A stretch of DNA of 64,000 nt from Micromonospora sp. M71_S20 (GCF_003664255.1 NZ_RCCV01000003.1:248001-312000), one strand, 5' to 3'; counted from the first letter of the stretch, positions 33,073-41,381 are shown. Notes: generated by a model from the sequence alone, not told the origin. A program made the numbers and translations.

Positions 33073-33840
33073 TCAGCGCAGCGCGCGCCAGAGCAGGTAG
33101 AGCCCGATCGACGTGCCGAAGACCACGATCAGCACCTTGAGCACCACCGGCGGCAGCCGGCGCACCAGCCGCGCGCCGGCGTACCCGCCGACCAGCGTCG
33201 CCGGCGCGACGACCGCGACGGCCGCCCAGTTCACCGGCCCGAACAGCGCGAACACCACGAGTGTGGTCAACCCGACCAGGGCGGAGAGCAGGTTCTTGAT
33301 CGCGCTCACCCGGGCCAGCGTCGCGTCCAGCACCAGGGCCAGGCCCGCGACCAGCATCACCCCGAGCGCCGCGCCGAAGTAACCGCCGTACACCGCGCCG
33401 ACCGCGACCATGGCCTGCACGGTGACCGTACGGCGGCGCGGCGCCAGGTCGCGCGGATGCCCGACCAGCCGGCGCAGCGGATCCTGGAACGCCAGCACCG
33501 CCGTGGCCCCGAGCACCAGGAACGGCACCACCAGCTCGAACGCCCGGGCCGGGGTGGCCAGCAGCAGCAGGGCGCCGGCGATCGTGCCAGCGATCGTGGT
33601 GGGCACCAGCGTGGCCAGCGTCCGCCGGGGCGGCAGATCCTGCCGGCTGCCCGCCACACTCGCCACGTACCCGGGAAAGACCGCGACCGAATTGCTCACG
33701 TTCGCCGGCACCGGCGGCAAACCCACCGCGATCATCGCCGGGAAGGTGATGAGCGAGCCCCCGCCGGCCACCGCGTTGACCGTGCCCGCGGCGAGCCCGG
33801 CGGCGAGCAGCAGCGCGGCGTCGGAGACATCCATGGTCAC
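33073..33840 (-). CDS. TSUP-family (TauE/SafE) membrane permease
   Basis: 255 aa with about eight hydrophobic segments. The two family repeats begin GLAAGTVNAVAGGGSLITFP and VGAVYGGYFGAALGVML. TSUP proteins export or import sulfite, sulfonates or other organic anions. The start is the GTG at 33840 or the ATG two codons later. Its 3' end is directly adjacent to the IS remnant, so the original downstream neighbour may have been displaced. Confidence 0.9.
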   Translation of the reverse strand: MTMDVSDAALLLAAGLAAGTVNAVAGGGSLITFPAMIAVGLPPVPANVSNSVAVFPGYVASVAGSRQDLPPRRTLATLVPTTIAGTIAGALLLLATPARAFELVVPFLVLGATAVLAFQDPLRRLVGHPRDLAPRRRTVTVQAMVAVGAVYGGYFGAALGVMLVAGLALVLDATLARVSAIKNLLSALVGLTTLVVFALFGPVNWAAVAVVAPATLVGGYAGARLVRRLPPVVLKVLIVVFGTSIGLYLLWRALR

Positions 33841-33895
33841 CAGAGGCTAGTACCCGGCCCCCGGCAGGACGGGGGCCGGTCGTCCCGGGGCGGCA

Positions 33896-33923
33896 ATAGA
33901 CGCGGCCGTGGCGTCGTTAGGAT
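33896..33923 (+). promoter_or_regulatory. Probable rnpB promoter
   Basis: A taggat -10 hexamer (33918-33923) lies seven bases before the inferred 5' end of RNase P RNA, with tagacg about 17 bases upstream as a weak -35. Confidence 0.5.
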
Positions 33924-33929
33924 GGGTGC

Positions 33930-34359
<430 letters not shown>

Positions 34360-34361
34360 CC

Positions 34362-34397
34362 ACCAGCTCAGAGCCCCGACCAAGGCCCTGAGCTGGT
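34362..34397 (+). terminator. rnpB terminator, element-derived copy
   Basis: accagctcag ... ctgagctggt forms a 10-bp stem followed by tctat. The same stem with a changed loop is at the right end of the element, so integration does not cost rnpB its terminator. Confidence 0.8.
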
Positions 34398-35026
34398 TCT
34401 ATGTCCGGGCGTCGATGGTCGTCGTTGGTCAACTTTGGCCGACGTTTGACGGCCTGGCGACGGCCTGACGGCCTGGAGACGGCCTGATCTTGGACGGGCC
34501 TTCATCGCTTTGCATCTATCTACGTCGGGGTTGTGGTCGGTTTCTGGCTCGGCGGCGCCGCACTTGCCCCCGGGCTGCCATCCCGTCACCGTCGTCCCAC
34601 ACCTCGTGGAGCGGGCCTGCCCCGGGGTGACAAGGTGGAGCGCCCTGCCGGACGAACGACCTTGGCGCCCCGGGGCAGGTCTGCTCGGCTTGCCTGGGAC
34701 GGCGGTGACGGGATGGCAGCCACCTCAACCACCGCGGACCGTGAGCCGCTGACGGTCCCCAGCCATCCCGGAGCCTGAGGCCCCCGCCGGAGGCGCTTTG
34801 ACCTGGCTCGCCGGGAGCCTTGCCCTGTTCGGCCGGCGGCGGCCTCTGTGGCTCTCTCGTTGCTGCGCCGTGCGCCGGGGCGTGACCGGCCGCCAGGCCG
34901 CACGCGCGCCCCGGCGCGACACGGCGGCGGGCCGCAGGCCCGCCCTTGACCAAGTAAAGAAAGTCTGAACACACTACGCTCCGGCCAACGGCCAAGTCAC
35001 TGGCGACCAGCTCATAAGATTGGTTC
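34398..35026. other. Gene-free, highly structured left end of the AICE
   Basis: No convincing gene lies in these 629 bases. They contain tandem tgacggcctggcgacggcct-type repeats (34447-34487) and a large imperfect hairpin. Outer arms 34573-34599 and 34695-34721 match at 26 of 27 bases; inner arms 34616-34627 and 34668-34679 are perfect. A third inverted repeat (34872-34882 with 34907-34917) follows. Such density suggests integrase arm sites plus a transfer or single-strand origin. A ttgacc box at 34946 may belong to the promoter of the next gene. Confidence 0.55.
34447..34487. repeat. Arm-type direct repeats, left end
   Basis: tgacggcctggcgacggcct (34447-34466) is repeated with one change in the next 21 bases. 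The identical 20-mer recurs at 44146-44165, just inside the right att, and a variant occurs just outside it. Paired placement beside both att sites suits integrase arm binding. Confidence 0.6.
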
Positions 35027-35338
35027 ATGCCGACCTACGGATGGATGGTCCTCGCGATCGCAACCGTCGTTGCGTTGGTCTCAATGGCGTGGCTCCGGCG
35101 CTCCCGGCGCGGCAGACCGCGTACCAAGGAACAGCAGCGCCAGGACGCGGTGCGGGCGGCGCGGTCAATACGCAGGAATTCACTCCGACCGAACCGGGAC
35201 ACCTTCGAGCGAGGCCACGGTGTGCCGGATCGGCACTCTCACGCCATCTTCGAGAACGGCGCCTTGGGTGACGGGGCCGGCGGTGGTGGTGGAGGCGGTG
35301 GGCACCAGGCCGTGTTTCAGATGTCAGCGTCGGTATGA
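35027..35338 (+). CDS. Small single-pass membrane protein of the AICE
   Basis: 103 aa. The N-terminal membrane segment (WMVLAIATVVALVSMAWL) is followed by a strongly basic stretch (RRSRRGRPRTKEQQRQ) and a Gly-rich tail (GAGGGGGGGG). No ribosome binding site is seen, but cataagat eight bases before the ATG could be a -10 for a leaderless mRNA. Its 3' end overlaps the convergent ankyrin gene by 22 bases. Function unknown; a membrane role in transfer or exclusion is possible. Confidence 0.55.
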   Translation: MPTYGWMVLAIATVVALVSMAWLRRSRRGRPRTKEQQRQDAVRAARSIRRNSLRPNRDTFERGHGVPDRHSHAIFENGALGDGAGGGGGGGGHQAVFQMSASV

Positions 35339-35757
35339 GCAGCGCGCTTCGCGCCTGCGGCCAGGAGCAGGCCGGCCGCCTGTGAATGATCGCCGCGTAG
35401 CGCCCAATCCAGTGGTGAGTAGCCGGTTCCTTGGTCTTCGCGCAGATTCGGGTCTGCACCGTGGACGAGGAGTAGGTGAACGACGGTGTTGTATCCCCAG
35501 GCCGCGGCAGCGCATAGGGGCGTTCCCTCCATGTCCCCTCCGCTCTCGGTGTCGGGTACCGCGCCGGCTGCCAGAAGTACCTGCACGAGTTCAGCCGAGC
35601 CGTTGACGGATGCCTGATACAGCGGAGTGGTGCGGTCACGGTCGGGAACGTTGGGGTCCGCACCGGCGCGAAGGAGAGCGCTCACGGCTGCGGCGTCTTC
35701 GCGTCGCACTGCCTCCATCAGTCGCTTCGTGCGCTTCTTCCTCTGTCGCAGGTTCAC
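35317..35757 (-). CDS. Ankyrin-repeat protein
   Basis: 146 aa from the GTG at 35757 (VNLRQRKKRTKRLMEAV). About four ankyrin repeats follow, for example VSALLRAGADPNVPDRDRTT, ELVQVLLAAGAVPD and VVHLLLVHGADPNLREDQG. No signal peptide or enzymatic domain. It is cargo of the element, not part of the usual AICE backbone. Ankyrin repeats mediate protein-protein contacts; whether it serves the element or the host is unknown. Confidence 0.85.
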   Translation of the reverse strand: MNLRQRKKRTKRLMEAVRREDAAAVSALLRAGADPNVPDRDRTTPLYQASVNGSAELVQVLLAAGAVPDTESGGDMEGTPLCAAAAWGYNTVVHLLLVHGADPNLREDQGTGYSPLDWALRGDHSQAAGLLLAAGAKRAAHTDADI

Positions 35758-35863
35758 GTGCCCAGCGTAGGTAGTGCGCCCAGGCACCGCGATCAACGAG
35801 TGGCCCTGAAACGGCTTATGAAACGCACGCTAACGAGGGCGAAGGTTGCAGTCCTCCCCAGCC

Positions 35864-36559
35864 TTAGGAGTTCATCCGCGCGACCAACACGTCAGCGATC
35901 TCCCGCATGCTAGTGACCACTACGTCGGCTCCGGCTTCCTGAAACTTTCCGACCTTGGCCGGGCGGTTCGCGTACCCGATCACAAGTGTCCCGGCTGCTC
36001 GCGCGCCGTCGATGTCCGAGAGTGAGTCGCCAATCAGTACGCACCGGGCCGGCGGCTCACCTACCGCGTGCGCAGCCTGCCGGATCGGTTCCGGGTTGGG
36101 CTTCATCCGCTCCGGGGCGGCGTAGGCCCGGCCAACGATCGGCGAGACATGGACGGCAAGGCGGTGCGCTGCCAGGTAGGCGCTCACGGCACCGGCAGAG
36201 TTGTTGCTGACGACCGCCACGGGGAGGCCGGCTTGCCGGGCAGCGACGACGACTTCCCGGCCGTATGGCGTCGGTTCGGCGGTCTCGACGGCCTGGCGCT
36301 CAGCCGCGCACAGTGCATCCTCTACCGCCTGCGTGACCTTCTGGTCGCCGGCGGCCCCGATGCGGCGTAGTACCTCAAGCGGGTCCGGTTCGCTGGCGAG
36401 ATCCGGCGGGACTTCGATGCCGCGCCGGTGCAACACCTCGACCAGTTCCGCGGCGACCCTCGGCGCTGGATAGCCCGCGAAGACGCTGCACACCGGCCCG
36501 TCGAAGTCGAGGAGCACGGCACCGACTTCGTCGAACAGCCGGCCAAGGTCGGCGTTCAT
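35864..36559 (-). CDS. HAD-family phosphatase coupled to the AICE repressor
   Basis: 231 aa from the ATG at 36559. All HAD motifs are present: I, LLDFDGPVC (nucleophile Asp and acid Asp); II, VVSNNSAG; III, Lys in RMKPNPEPI; IV, LIGDSLSDIDGA. The cap is a C1-type helical insertion. The ATG overlaps the GntR stop (ATGA), so both are made from one mRNA. pSAM2-type AICEs carry a Nudix hydrolase (Pif) near the repressor; here a phosphatase occupies a comparable regulatory position. Substrate unknown. Confidence 0.88.
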   Translation of the reverse strand: MNADLGRLFDEVGAVLLDFDGPVCSVFAGYPAPRVAAELVEVLHRRGIEVPPDLASEPDPLEVLRRIGAAGDQKVTQAVEDALCAAERQAVETAEPTPYGREVVVAARQAGLPVAVVSNNSAGAVSAYLAAHRLAVHVSPIVGRAYAAPERMKPNPEPIRQAAHAVGEPPARCVLIGDSLSDIDGARAAGTLVIGYANRPAKVGKFQEAGADVVVTSMREIADVLVARMNS

Positions 36560-37422
36560 GCGTCGTACCGGTAGGCGATGGTCGACCACACCGAGTCGAA
36601 CCACTGGCGCGACGCTTCCACGAACTGCGTGCCGTGGGAGGCATCGTCGTCGGTGACCGCGTAGTGGAAGAGCGGCACATCCTTGCCCATCAGGTCATAG
36701 ATCGCCATCGGTTCACCCTTGATCGACACGGTGCGCTCAACGACCGGATAGAAGCCGTAGAAGACTTCGTCGCCGTTGAGGATGTAGAGCTTGAACAGCG
36801 GGGATGCCCGGTGCATCCGTACCTCGACCGTGGTTGAGCGGATGAGCCCGAGGTCGCCCAGCTCGGTGACCTGGTCGATGATGCCGTCCGCTGCCCGGCG
36901 GGTGATCCGTTCCGCTCGCTCGCGTACGGCCGGATCGTCGACCTGGGTCTCGGCTCGTGCGGGGAGTGCCATGGGGACGGTCATGTCGGAGATCAGGACG
37001 CGCACGGTGATCGTCTCTGGTGTCAGTCGCCCGACCCGGACCTTGTCGAGCGCCTCAGCGAGCGCGTCCCTCAGCGTCTCCCCGGAGAACCCGGCGAAGT
37101 CGATGCTGACGTGAGGTCGCTCGAATGCGGCTTCGATGTGGGGGCGCAGCTCGACGGCCCGCTGTGTCTGAGCGCGGACGAAGGCGCCGCTTCCCTGCCG
37201 GGTAACGATCAGTCGTTCTGCCCGGAGCAGGTCCAAGGCTCGCTTGACGGTTTCTCGTGCGACGCCGTAGCGCGCTGCTAGGTCGGGCTGTGACGGCAGC
37301 TTGTCGCCGGGGGAGAGCCGGCGCGTGAGGATGGCGGCTCGCAGCTTGTTCGCGATCTGTTGCGACGCCTGCTTCGGGTCATCAGGGTCCAGCTCACCGA
37401 GGAAATCAAGGTTCTCGCTCAC
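36556..37422 (-). CDS. GntR-family repressor of the AICE (KorSA-like)
   Basis: 288 aa from a GTG. The winged helix (about 15-85) reads ASQQIANKLRAAILTRRLSPGDKLPSQPDLAARYGVARETVKRAL in overlapping segments and ends IVTRQGSGAFVRAQ. A long C-terminal domain (about 90-288) resembles an effector domain ending in VWSTIAYRYDA. By analogy with pSAM2 KorSA it should repress transfer and replication genes. The divergent promoter next to it has four copies of its probable operator. Relics of a second such gene lie outside the element at 47.5 kb. Confidence 0.88.
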   Translation of the reverse strand: MSENLDFLGELDPDDPKQASQQIANKLRAAILTRRLSPGDKLPSQPDLAARYGVARETVKRALDLLRAERLIVTRQGSGAFVRAQTQRAVELRPHIEAAFERPHVSIDFAGFSGETLRDALAEALDKVRVGRLTPETITVRVLISDMTVPMALPARAETQVDDPAVRERAERITRRAADGIIDQVTELGDLGLIRSTTVEVRMHRASPLFKLYILNGDEVFYGFYPVVERTVSIKGEPMAIYDLMGKDVPLFHYAVTDDDASHGTQFVEASRQWFDSVWSTIAYRYDA

Positions 37423-37429
37423 AGGTTCA

Positions 37430-37527
37430 GACTAGCCCTGACTAGCCAAGTAGGGAAACTTCCTCGCCGCGCCCTTGACTTGGCTAGCCAGGCACAGCTA
37501 CCTTCTAGACCTTGCTTGACTAGCCAG
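37430..37527. promoter_or_regulatory. Divergent promoter with tgactagcca operator array
   Basis: Four copies of (t)gactagcc(a) occur at about 37430, 37439, 37481 and 37518; the third is the perfect palindrome tggctagcca. The third overlaps the spacer of a promoter TTGACT (37475-37480), 18 bp, TACCTT (37499-37504) that reads toward 37622. The arrangement fits auto- and divergent repression by the GntR protein. Confidence 0.7.
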
Positions 37528-37621
37528 GTGCGACAAGCTGGCGAACGTCGAGTCAGGCGGGCAACTCCGTTGGATTCGCGCTACGCGCGGTGAGACCGAT
37601 CAAGATCAAAGGAGACCAGAG

Positions 37622-37951
37622 ATGCGGAACATCCCGGTGAACCTGGCTGGCTTCAAGCTGCGGGTGGTGGAGGAGCCGTCGATCAAGGCGGATCAGGACG
37701 GCAAGGTGATCACGGCTTACGGCACGAGTGACCCGCTGTACACGGTGGCGGTGTTCGCGAAGCCCCTTGCGACCGAGGACGGCTACCGGGGCAAGGGCGA
37801 GGAGCTTCGGATCACGCTCTCGGCGGACCCGGGGCAGGTGGAGGAAGGCGACCTGGTGGAACTGGTCGGGGCCACGGTGTCGCACTGGGAGCGGGACGGG
37901 CGGTCCGGCTTGACGTGGAAGGCGCAGGGCCTCAAGCCGGTCATGCGCTGA
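37622..37951 (+). CDS. SCO3933-family-like AICE regulatory protein
   Basis: 109 aa. The start MRNIPVNLAGFKLRVVEEP and the beta-rich core with VAVFAKPL and GEELRITLSADPG resemble small regulatory proteins of Streptomyces elements (SCO3933 type) as recalled. ATG is preceded by aaaggaga. It is transcribed divergently from the GntR repressor from the operator-controlled promoter, as the first gene of the transfer region. Molecular role not established; an OB-like nucleic-acid-binding fold is possible. Confidence 0.7.
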   Translation: MRNIPVNLAGFKLRVVEEPSIKADQDGKVITAYGTSDPLYTVAVFAKPLATEDGYRGKGEELRITLSADPGQVEEGDLVELVGATVSHWERDGRSGLTWKAQGLKPVMR

Positions 37952-38144
37952 GGTAGAAAGCCTCGCCGCCCCGCCCCTGTCTGGTGGGCGACCCGTTCGA
38001 GTCGGGTCGGGGCACTTTCGTTCGGGAATGCGGTCCTTGCCGTCCTCATTTCCGGGCGTCTCGTTCGTTGAGAATTCCACAGTGGATACAGCCTTGCCTG
38101 AAACAGGTTGAATGACGCTATTCGAGAATCGAAAGGAGGTTGTC

Positions 38145-38267
38145 ATGTCGGACTTCGAGTTGATCCTTGTCGGATTGCTGATGCTGTCAGTTTCCATCAA
38201 CGTCGGATTGGTTCGCCGCGAAACGCGTCGGTGGAGGCGGGTATGGCGGCTGACCGGTCGGGAGTGA
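38145..38267 (+). CDS. 40-residue membrane peptide
   Basis: MSDFELILVGLLMLSVSINV is followed by a basic tail (RRETRRWRRVWRLTGRE). A single hydrophobic helix with a positive C-terminal side predicts N-out/C-in insertion. The ribosome binding site aaaggagg, five bases from the ATG, is one of the best in the window, which argues that this very short gene is real. Small membrane proteins of unknown role are common in AICE spread operons. Confidence 0.65.
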   Translation: MSDFELILVGLLMLSVSINVGLVRRETRRWRRVWRLTGRE

Positions 38268-38367
38268 CCGCCGGCCGGTGGTTTCTATCCGTCCCTCGGG
38301 TTCGTGCTTCCCGGGGGCGGGTGGTGTCCACCGATCGTGTGGGCTCCCGGGCGGAAAGGGGCAGGGG

Positions 38368-38643
38368 ATGGATTTGGTGCCGGAGGTCGTGAAGTCGTGG
38401 ACCGGCAGGGCTCGGTATGAGGCGCTGGTCGGCAACGTGCAGGGGCTGGCGCTGCTGCTGGACGGGGTGAACAGCCTGATCAAGGCGTGTGAACCGCCGC
38501 CGGGGACGCTGTACCAGTTCGCGGCCCGGATCGAGGACCTGGAGGACGCGCACAAGCAGGCCGTGGAGACGCTGCGGGCGTTCCACCTGCGGGTCAAGAC
38601 GTACGAGGCGGACCTGATCGCCAAGCCGTGGAAGGTGAGTTGA
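38368..38643 (+). CDS. Small helical AICE protein
   Basis: 91 aa from the ATG at 38368, with aaaggggcagggg upstream. Predicted mostly helical, with Leu/Ala-rich segments (LVGNVQGLALLLDGVNSLIKA) and a C-terminal coiled-coil-like part (ARIEDLEDAHKQAVETLRAF). No membrane segment. The stop overlaps the next ATG (tgatg), so the two form a coupled pair. Not recognised. Confidence 0.65.
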   Translation: MDLVPEVVKSWTGRARYEALVGNVQGLALLLDGVNSLIKACEPPPGTLYQFAARIEDLEDAHKQAVETLRAFHLRVKTYEADLIAKPWKVS

Positions 38644-38879
38644 TGTCGTACCGGATCAGTGACACCTACGACGGCGTCGACCAGGCTATGCGGCTGCTGC
38701 GACGGTCGATGAAGGGAATGCCGGAGCGGTACCGCTACATGAAGCACTACGACGAACTGCGGCGGGCGGTGGCGGTGCTGTTGATCCTCCTGGAAGACGC
38801 GACCCCGTGGATGGAGGAGACGGAGAAGGCGAAGCGGGCAACGACGCTCGCGCGGAAGATGCTCGACACGGTCCGCTGA
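38643..38879 (+). CDS. Small helical AICE protein, partner of the preceding gene
   Basis: 78 aa, MSYRISDTYDGVDQAMRLLR to the stop. Predicted all-helical, with Lys/Arg-rich ends and a hydrophobic core AVAVLLILLE. Start overlaps the previous stop. A terminator hairpin follows, so this closes the small-gene operon before tra. Not recognised. Confidence 0.65.
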   Translation: MSYRISDTYDGVDQAMRLLRRSMKGMPERYRYMKHYDELRRAVAVLLILLEDATPWMEETEKAKRATTLARKMLDTVR

Positions 38880-38897
38880 CCGTAATTGTTCGACGGG

Positions 38898-38935
38898 AAG
38901 GCCCGGATTGGTGATCCGATCCGGGCCTTTCCTTG
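38898..38935 (+). terminator. Rho-independent terminator
   Basis: aaggcccggat pairs with atccgggcctt (38919-38929) and is followed by tccttgt, a classical stem with a partial T tract. It separates the small-gene operon from the Tra gene. Confidence 0.85.
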
Positions 38936-38991
38936 TCCCGAAACACAACTTGACGAAATTGCATTCGGACTGGTGAGAGAAGGTGCGAGAG

Positions 38992-40350
38992 ATGGGTAAG
39001 CGCGTTCAGGGTTGGGAATGGCGTGTGGCGGGTTGGGCTGCTCGGCACCCGGGGTTCGTAGCGACTCCGGCCGCTGCGGCTGCCTCCCTGGTCGAGTTCG
39101 GGCCGGCGGCGACCGGTGGTGTGGTCGCGGGTGCGGTGGCGGCCGGTGTGGGCTGGTACCGCGGTCACCCGGACTCGTGGTCCCGGTGGGCCGCTCCTCG
39201 GCTGCGGGCTGTGCGTCGGCGGTGGCTGTCGCGGGCCTACCTCGGCCCGTGGTGGGGTCGAGTGACGGAAGCGTGCAACCTGGTGACCGTCCACCGGACG
39301 ACCGGCGTGATCAACCATCCTCGGATCATTCGGGTGCGGTCGCACTCCCCGTCCACTGAGACGGTCTACGTGCGGCTGCTGCTCGGGCAGACGCCGACGA
39401 TGTGGGAGGAAGCCGCTGACGCTCTTGCCGTGGCGTTGCGGGCTGAGCGGGTCGGCGTCGAGCGGGTGCGTCCCCAGGTCATCGCGCTGGTCGTGCAGCG
39501 GTCGGAGCCGTTCACCGAGGCGATCATCCCGCCGGACCTGCTGGCTGACTCCGAGGCGGTCGACCTGTCGCGGGTGTACCTGGGCGAGACCGAGCACGGC
39601 ACCGACTGGTACGCGCCGCTGATCGGGCAACACTGGCTGATCGGCGGGGCCACCGGCTCGGGGAAGAACTCGGTGACCTGGATGGCGCTGCGGGCGTGCG
39701 CTCCGCTGATCCGTGACGGCCTGGTGCGCGTGCACGTGGTCAACCCCAAGGGCACCGAACTCAACGCCCTCCAGCCGGTGTCGCACCGGTACGCCGAATC
39801 CGACGGCGACATCGTGGAGGTCATCCAGGGCTTCTGGGCCACGATGCAGGCACGCAAGAAGGTTCTTGCGGAGCAGGGCCAGCGGACCTTCACCATGTCG
39901 CGGGAGACTCCGCTTGACGTCCTGGTCGTCGACGAGCTGGGCGCGGTGACCGGGTACGGCGACCGGTCCCTCACCAAGGGCGCACAGGCGGCGTTGCCGC
40001 TGATCCTGTCGCAGGCTCGGGCGCTGGGCGGCAGCGTGATCGGCGCGCTTCAGGAACCCACCAAGGACGTCATCCCACAGCGTGACCTGTTCTCCCTGCG
40101 GGTTTGCCTGCGGACCACCTCGGCCGGACACGTCGACATGGTCCTCGGTGAGGACATGCGGCGCCGGGGTGCGCTGGCCGACGAGATCCCCAACCACCCG
40201 AGCACGGCCGGCATCGGCTTCGTCGTCAAGCAGCGTTCCCGTACCCCGGTGCGGGTCAGGGCCGCCTACTGCGACGACACCGACATTGCCGACCTCGTCC
40301 GGGTCGCCGGCTGGCCGGTCTCGGAACTGGCCACGGCGGGGAAGCGGTGA
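38992..40350 (+). CDS. FtsK/SpoIIIE-like DNA translocase Tra
   Basis: 452 aa from the ATG at 38992. N-terminal membrane region (about 25-65). The motor has Walker A GGATGSGKNSV (near 222; Asn at the position normally Ser/Thr) and Walker B LDVLVVDELGAV. A C-terminal winged-helix-like tail contains DDTDIADLVRVAGWP. In Streptomyces such a single hexameric protein moves double-stranded plasmid DNA between mycelia by recognising repeat sites (clt). It is the central conjugation gene of the element and overlaps the start of the following Spd-like gene. Confidence 0.93.
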   Translation: MGKRVQGWEWRVAGWAARHPGFVATPAAAAASLVEFGPAATGGVVAGAVAAGVGWYRGHPDSWSRWAAPRLRAVRRRWLSRAYLGPWWGRVTEACNLVTVHRTTGVINHPRIIRVRSHSPSTETVYVRLLLGQTPTMWEEAADALAVALRAERVGVERVRPQVIALVVQRSEPFTEAIIPPDLLADSEAVDLSRVYLGETEHGTDWYAPLIGQHWLIGGATGSGKNSVTWMALRACAPLIRDGLVRVHVVNPKGTELNALQPVSHRYAESDGDIVEVIQGFWATMQARKKVLAEQGQRTFTMSRETPLDVLVVDELGAVTGYGDRSLTKGAQAALPLILSQARALGGSVIGALQEPTKDVIPQRDLFSLRVCLRTTSAGHVDMVLGEDMRRRGALADEIPNHPSTAGIGFVVKQRSRTPVRVRAAYCDDTDIADLVRVAGWPVSELATAGKR

Positions 40351-41318
40351 GCGACATGGGGCGCGACGACAAACCGGCTCGGCTGCCTCGTCCGGTCCGC
40401 CGGCTCAGTAAGCGTCTGGATGTGGCGCGGCAGCTTCACGACCTGGAGCAGGACGCCGCGCTTGACATCGTGGACATCGAACGGCTCCGGGTGTCCGTGA
40501 CCCGCTCGCTGTGGATCTTCCTGGCGGTCGGGTCGGTGTTCACCACCACCGGCGTTCAGGACTTCCTCGCCGGGCACCTCACCCCGGCCGACCCGGTCTG
40601 GTGGGGCTGCTGGGGCGTCGAACCGTGCCTCGTCGGCATCCTCATCACCGTGCTCCGGTGGGAAGCCGCGATGATCGCACGCGGCATCGACATCGACTCC
40701 GGGGCCGTCGACTGGCTGAAACGGTTCCTCCTCGGCTCGACCCTCGTCATGAACGTCGTTCCGGCGCTGTGGCCTCGGGAAGGCGGCATCAGCGCGGGCA
40801 TGCTCGCGGCGCACATCATGGTGCCGGTCCTGGTGTTCTTCCTGGCCGAAGTCATGCCCATCGTGCAAGCACGCTGCACCCAGGCACGCCGCGCGATCAC
40901 GCTCACCAAGCCTGAGGCCAGCGCGACCGACACCGTCGACCAGGTCCCGGCCGTCGCGGTTGAGACCCCGACTCCTCCGGTGGAAGCTCCGGCCGTCTCC
41001 GCGTCCGTGGTTCCGCCACCGATCACCCCGGTCGAGCGCGTGGCCGTCTCGGTGATGCCGGAGGCCGTGATCTCCTCCAACCCGATCACCCAGGCCGTAC
41101 CGGAGCAGACCCCGGCACCGGTCCCGGCTCCGGCTGTCGAGCTGGATGGGCTGGGCATCCCGGCCGGCATGCAAGCGCAGATCCGGCAGCTCGTCGCGGA
41201 CTCCACCGACCCGGTCACGGCCGTCGACGTCCAACGCGCCACCCGGCTGCCGCTGCCGATCGCGGCGCGGGTCGTCGACCGGCTTACCCCGGTCACCGCC
41301 AACGGCTACGCGCACTGA
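40347..41318 (+). CDS. Spd-like multi-pass membrane protein
   Basis: 323 aa. The GTG overlaps the tra stop. Residues about 50-185 hold four or so hydrophobic segments (SLWIFLAVGSVFTTTGV, PCLVGILITVLRW and VLVFFLAEVMPIV among them). A Pro/Val-rich linker (about 200-270) leads to a short C-terminal domain (GIPAGMQAQIRQLVADSTDP ... ARVVDRL) that looks like a small helix-turn-helix. Position after tra and topology suggest a role in intramycelial spread of DNA, as for Spd proteins; DUF2637 proteins are similar in outline. Confidence 0.7.
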   Translation: MSDMGRDDKPARLPRPVRRLSKRLDVARQLHDLEQDAALDIVDIERLRVSVTRSLWIFLAVGSVFTTTGVQDFLAGHLTPADPVWWGCWGVEPCLVGILITVLRWEAAMIARGIDIDSGAVDWLKRFLLGSTLVMNVVPALWPREGGISAGMLAAHIMVPVLVFFLAEVMPIVQARCTQARRAITLTKPEASATDTVDQVPAVAVETPTPPVEAPAVSASVVPPPITPVERVAVSVMPEAVISSNPITQAVPEQTPAPVPAPAVELDGLGIPAGMQAQIRQLVADSTDPVTAVDVQRATRLPLPIAARVVDRLTPVTANGYAH

Positions 41319-41344
41319 CTCGCGCCTCTTCTCTCACTCGCTCC

Positions 41345-41381
41345 GGCCCGCCGTGCTCCACACCTCGGGGCACGGCGGGCC
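41345..41381 (+). terminator. Hairpin between spd-like and rep genes
   Basis: ggcccgccgtgc (41345-41356) pairs perfectly with gcacggcgggcc (41370-41381). It lies in the 81-bp gap just upstream of the rep ribosome binding site (ggaggg), so it may act as a terminator or attenuator limiting rep expression. Confidence 0.6.

Noticed and set aside
34516..35028. 170-codon minus-strand open frame at the AICE left end
   Set aside because: Composition reflects GC-rich inverted repeats, and there is no recognisable domain; the region is better explained as structured non-coding DNA.
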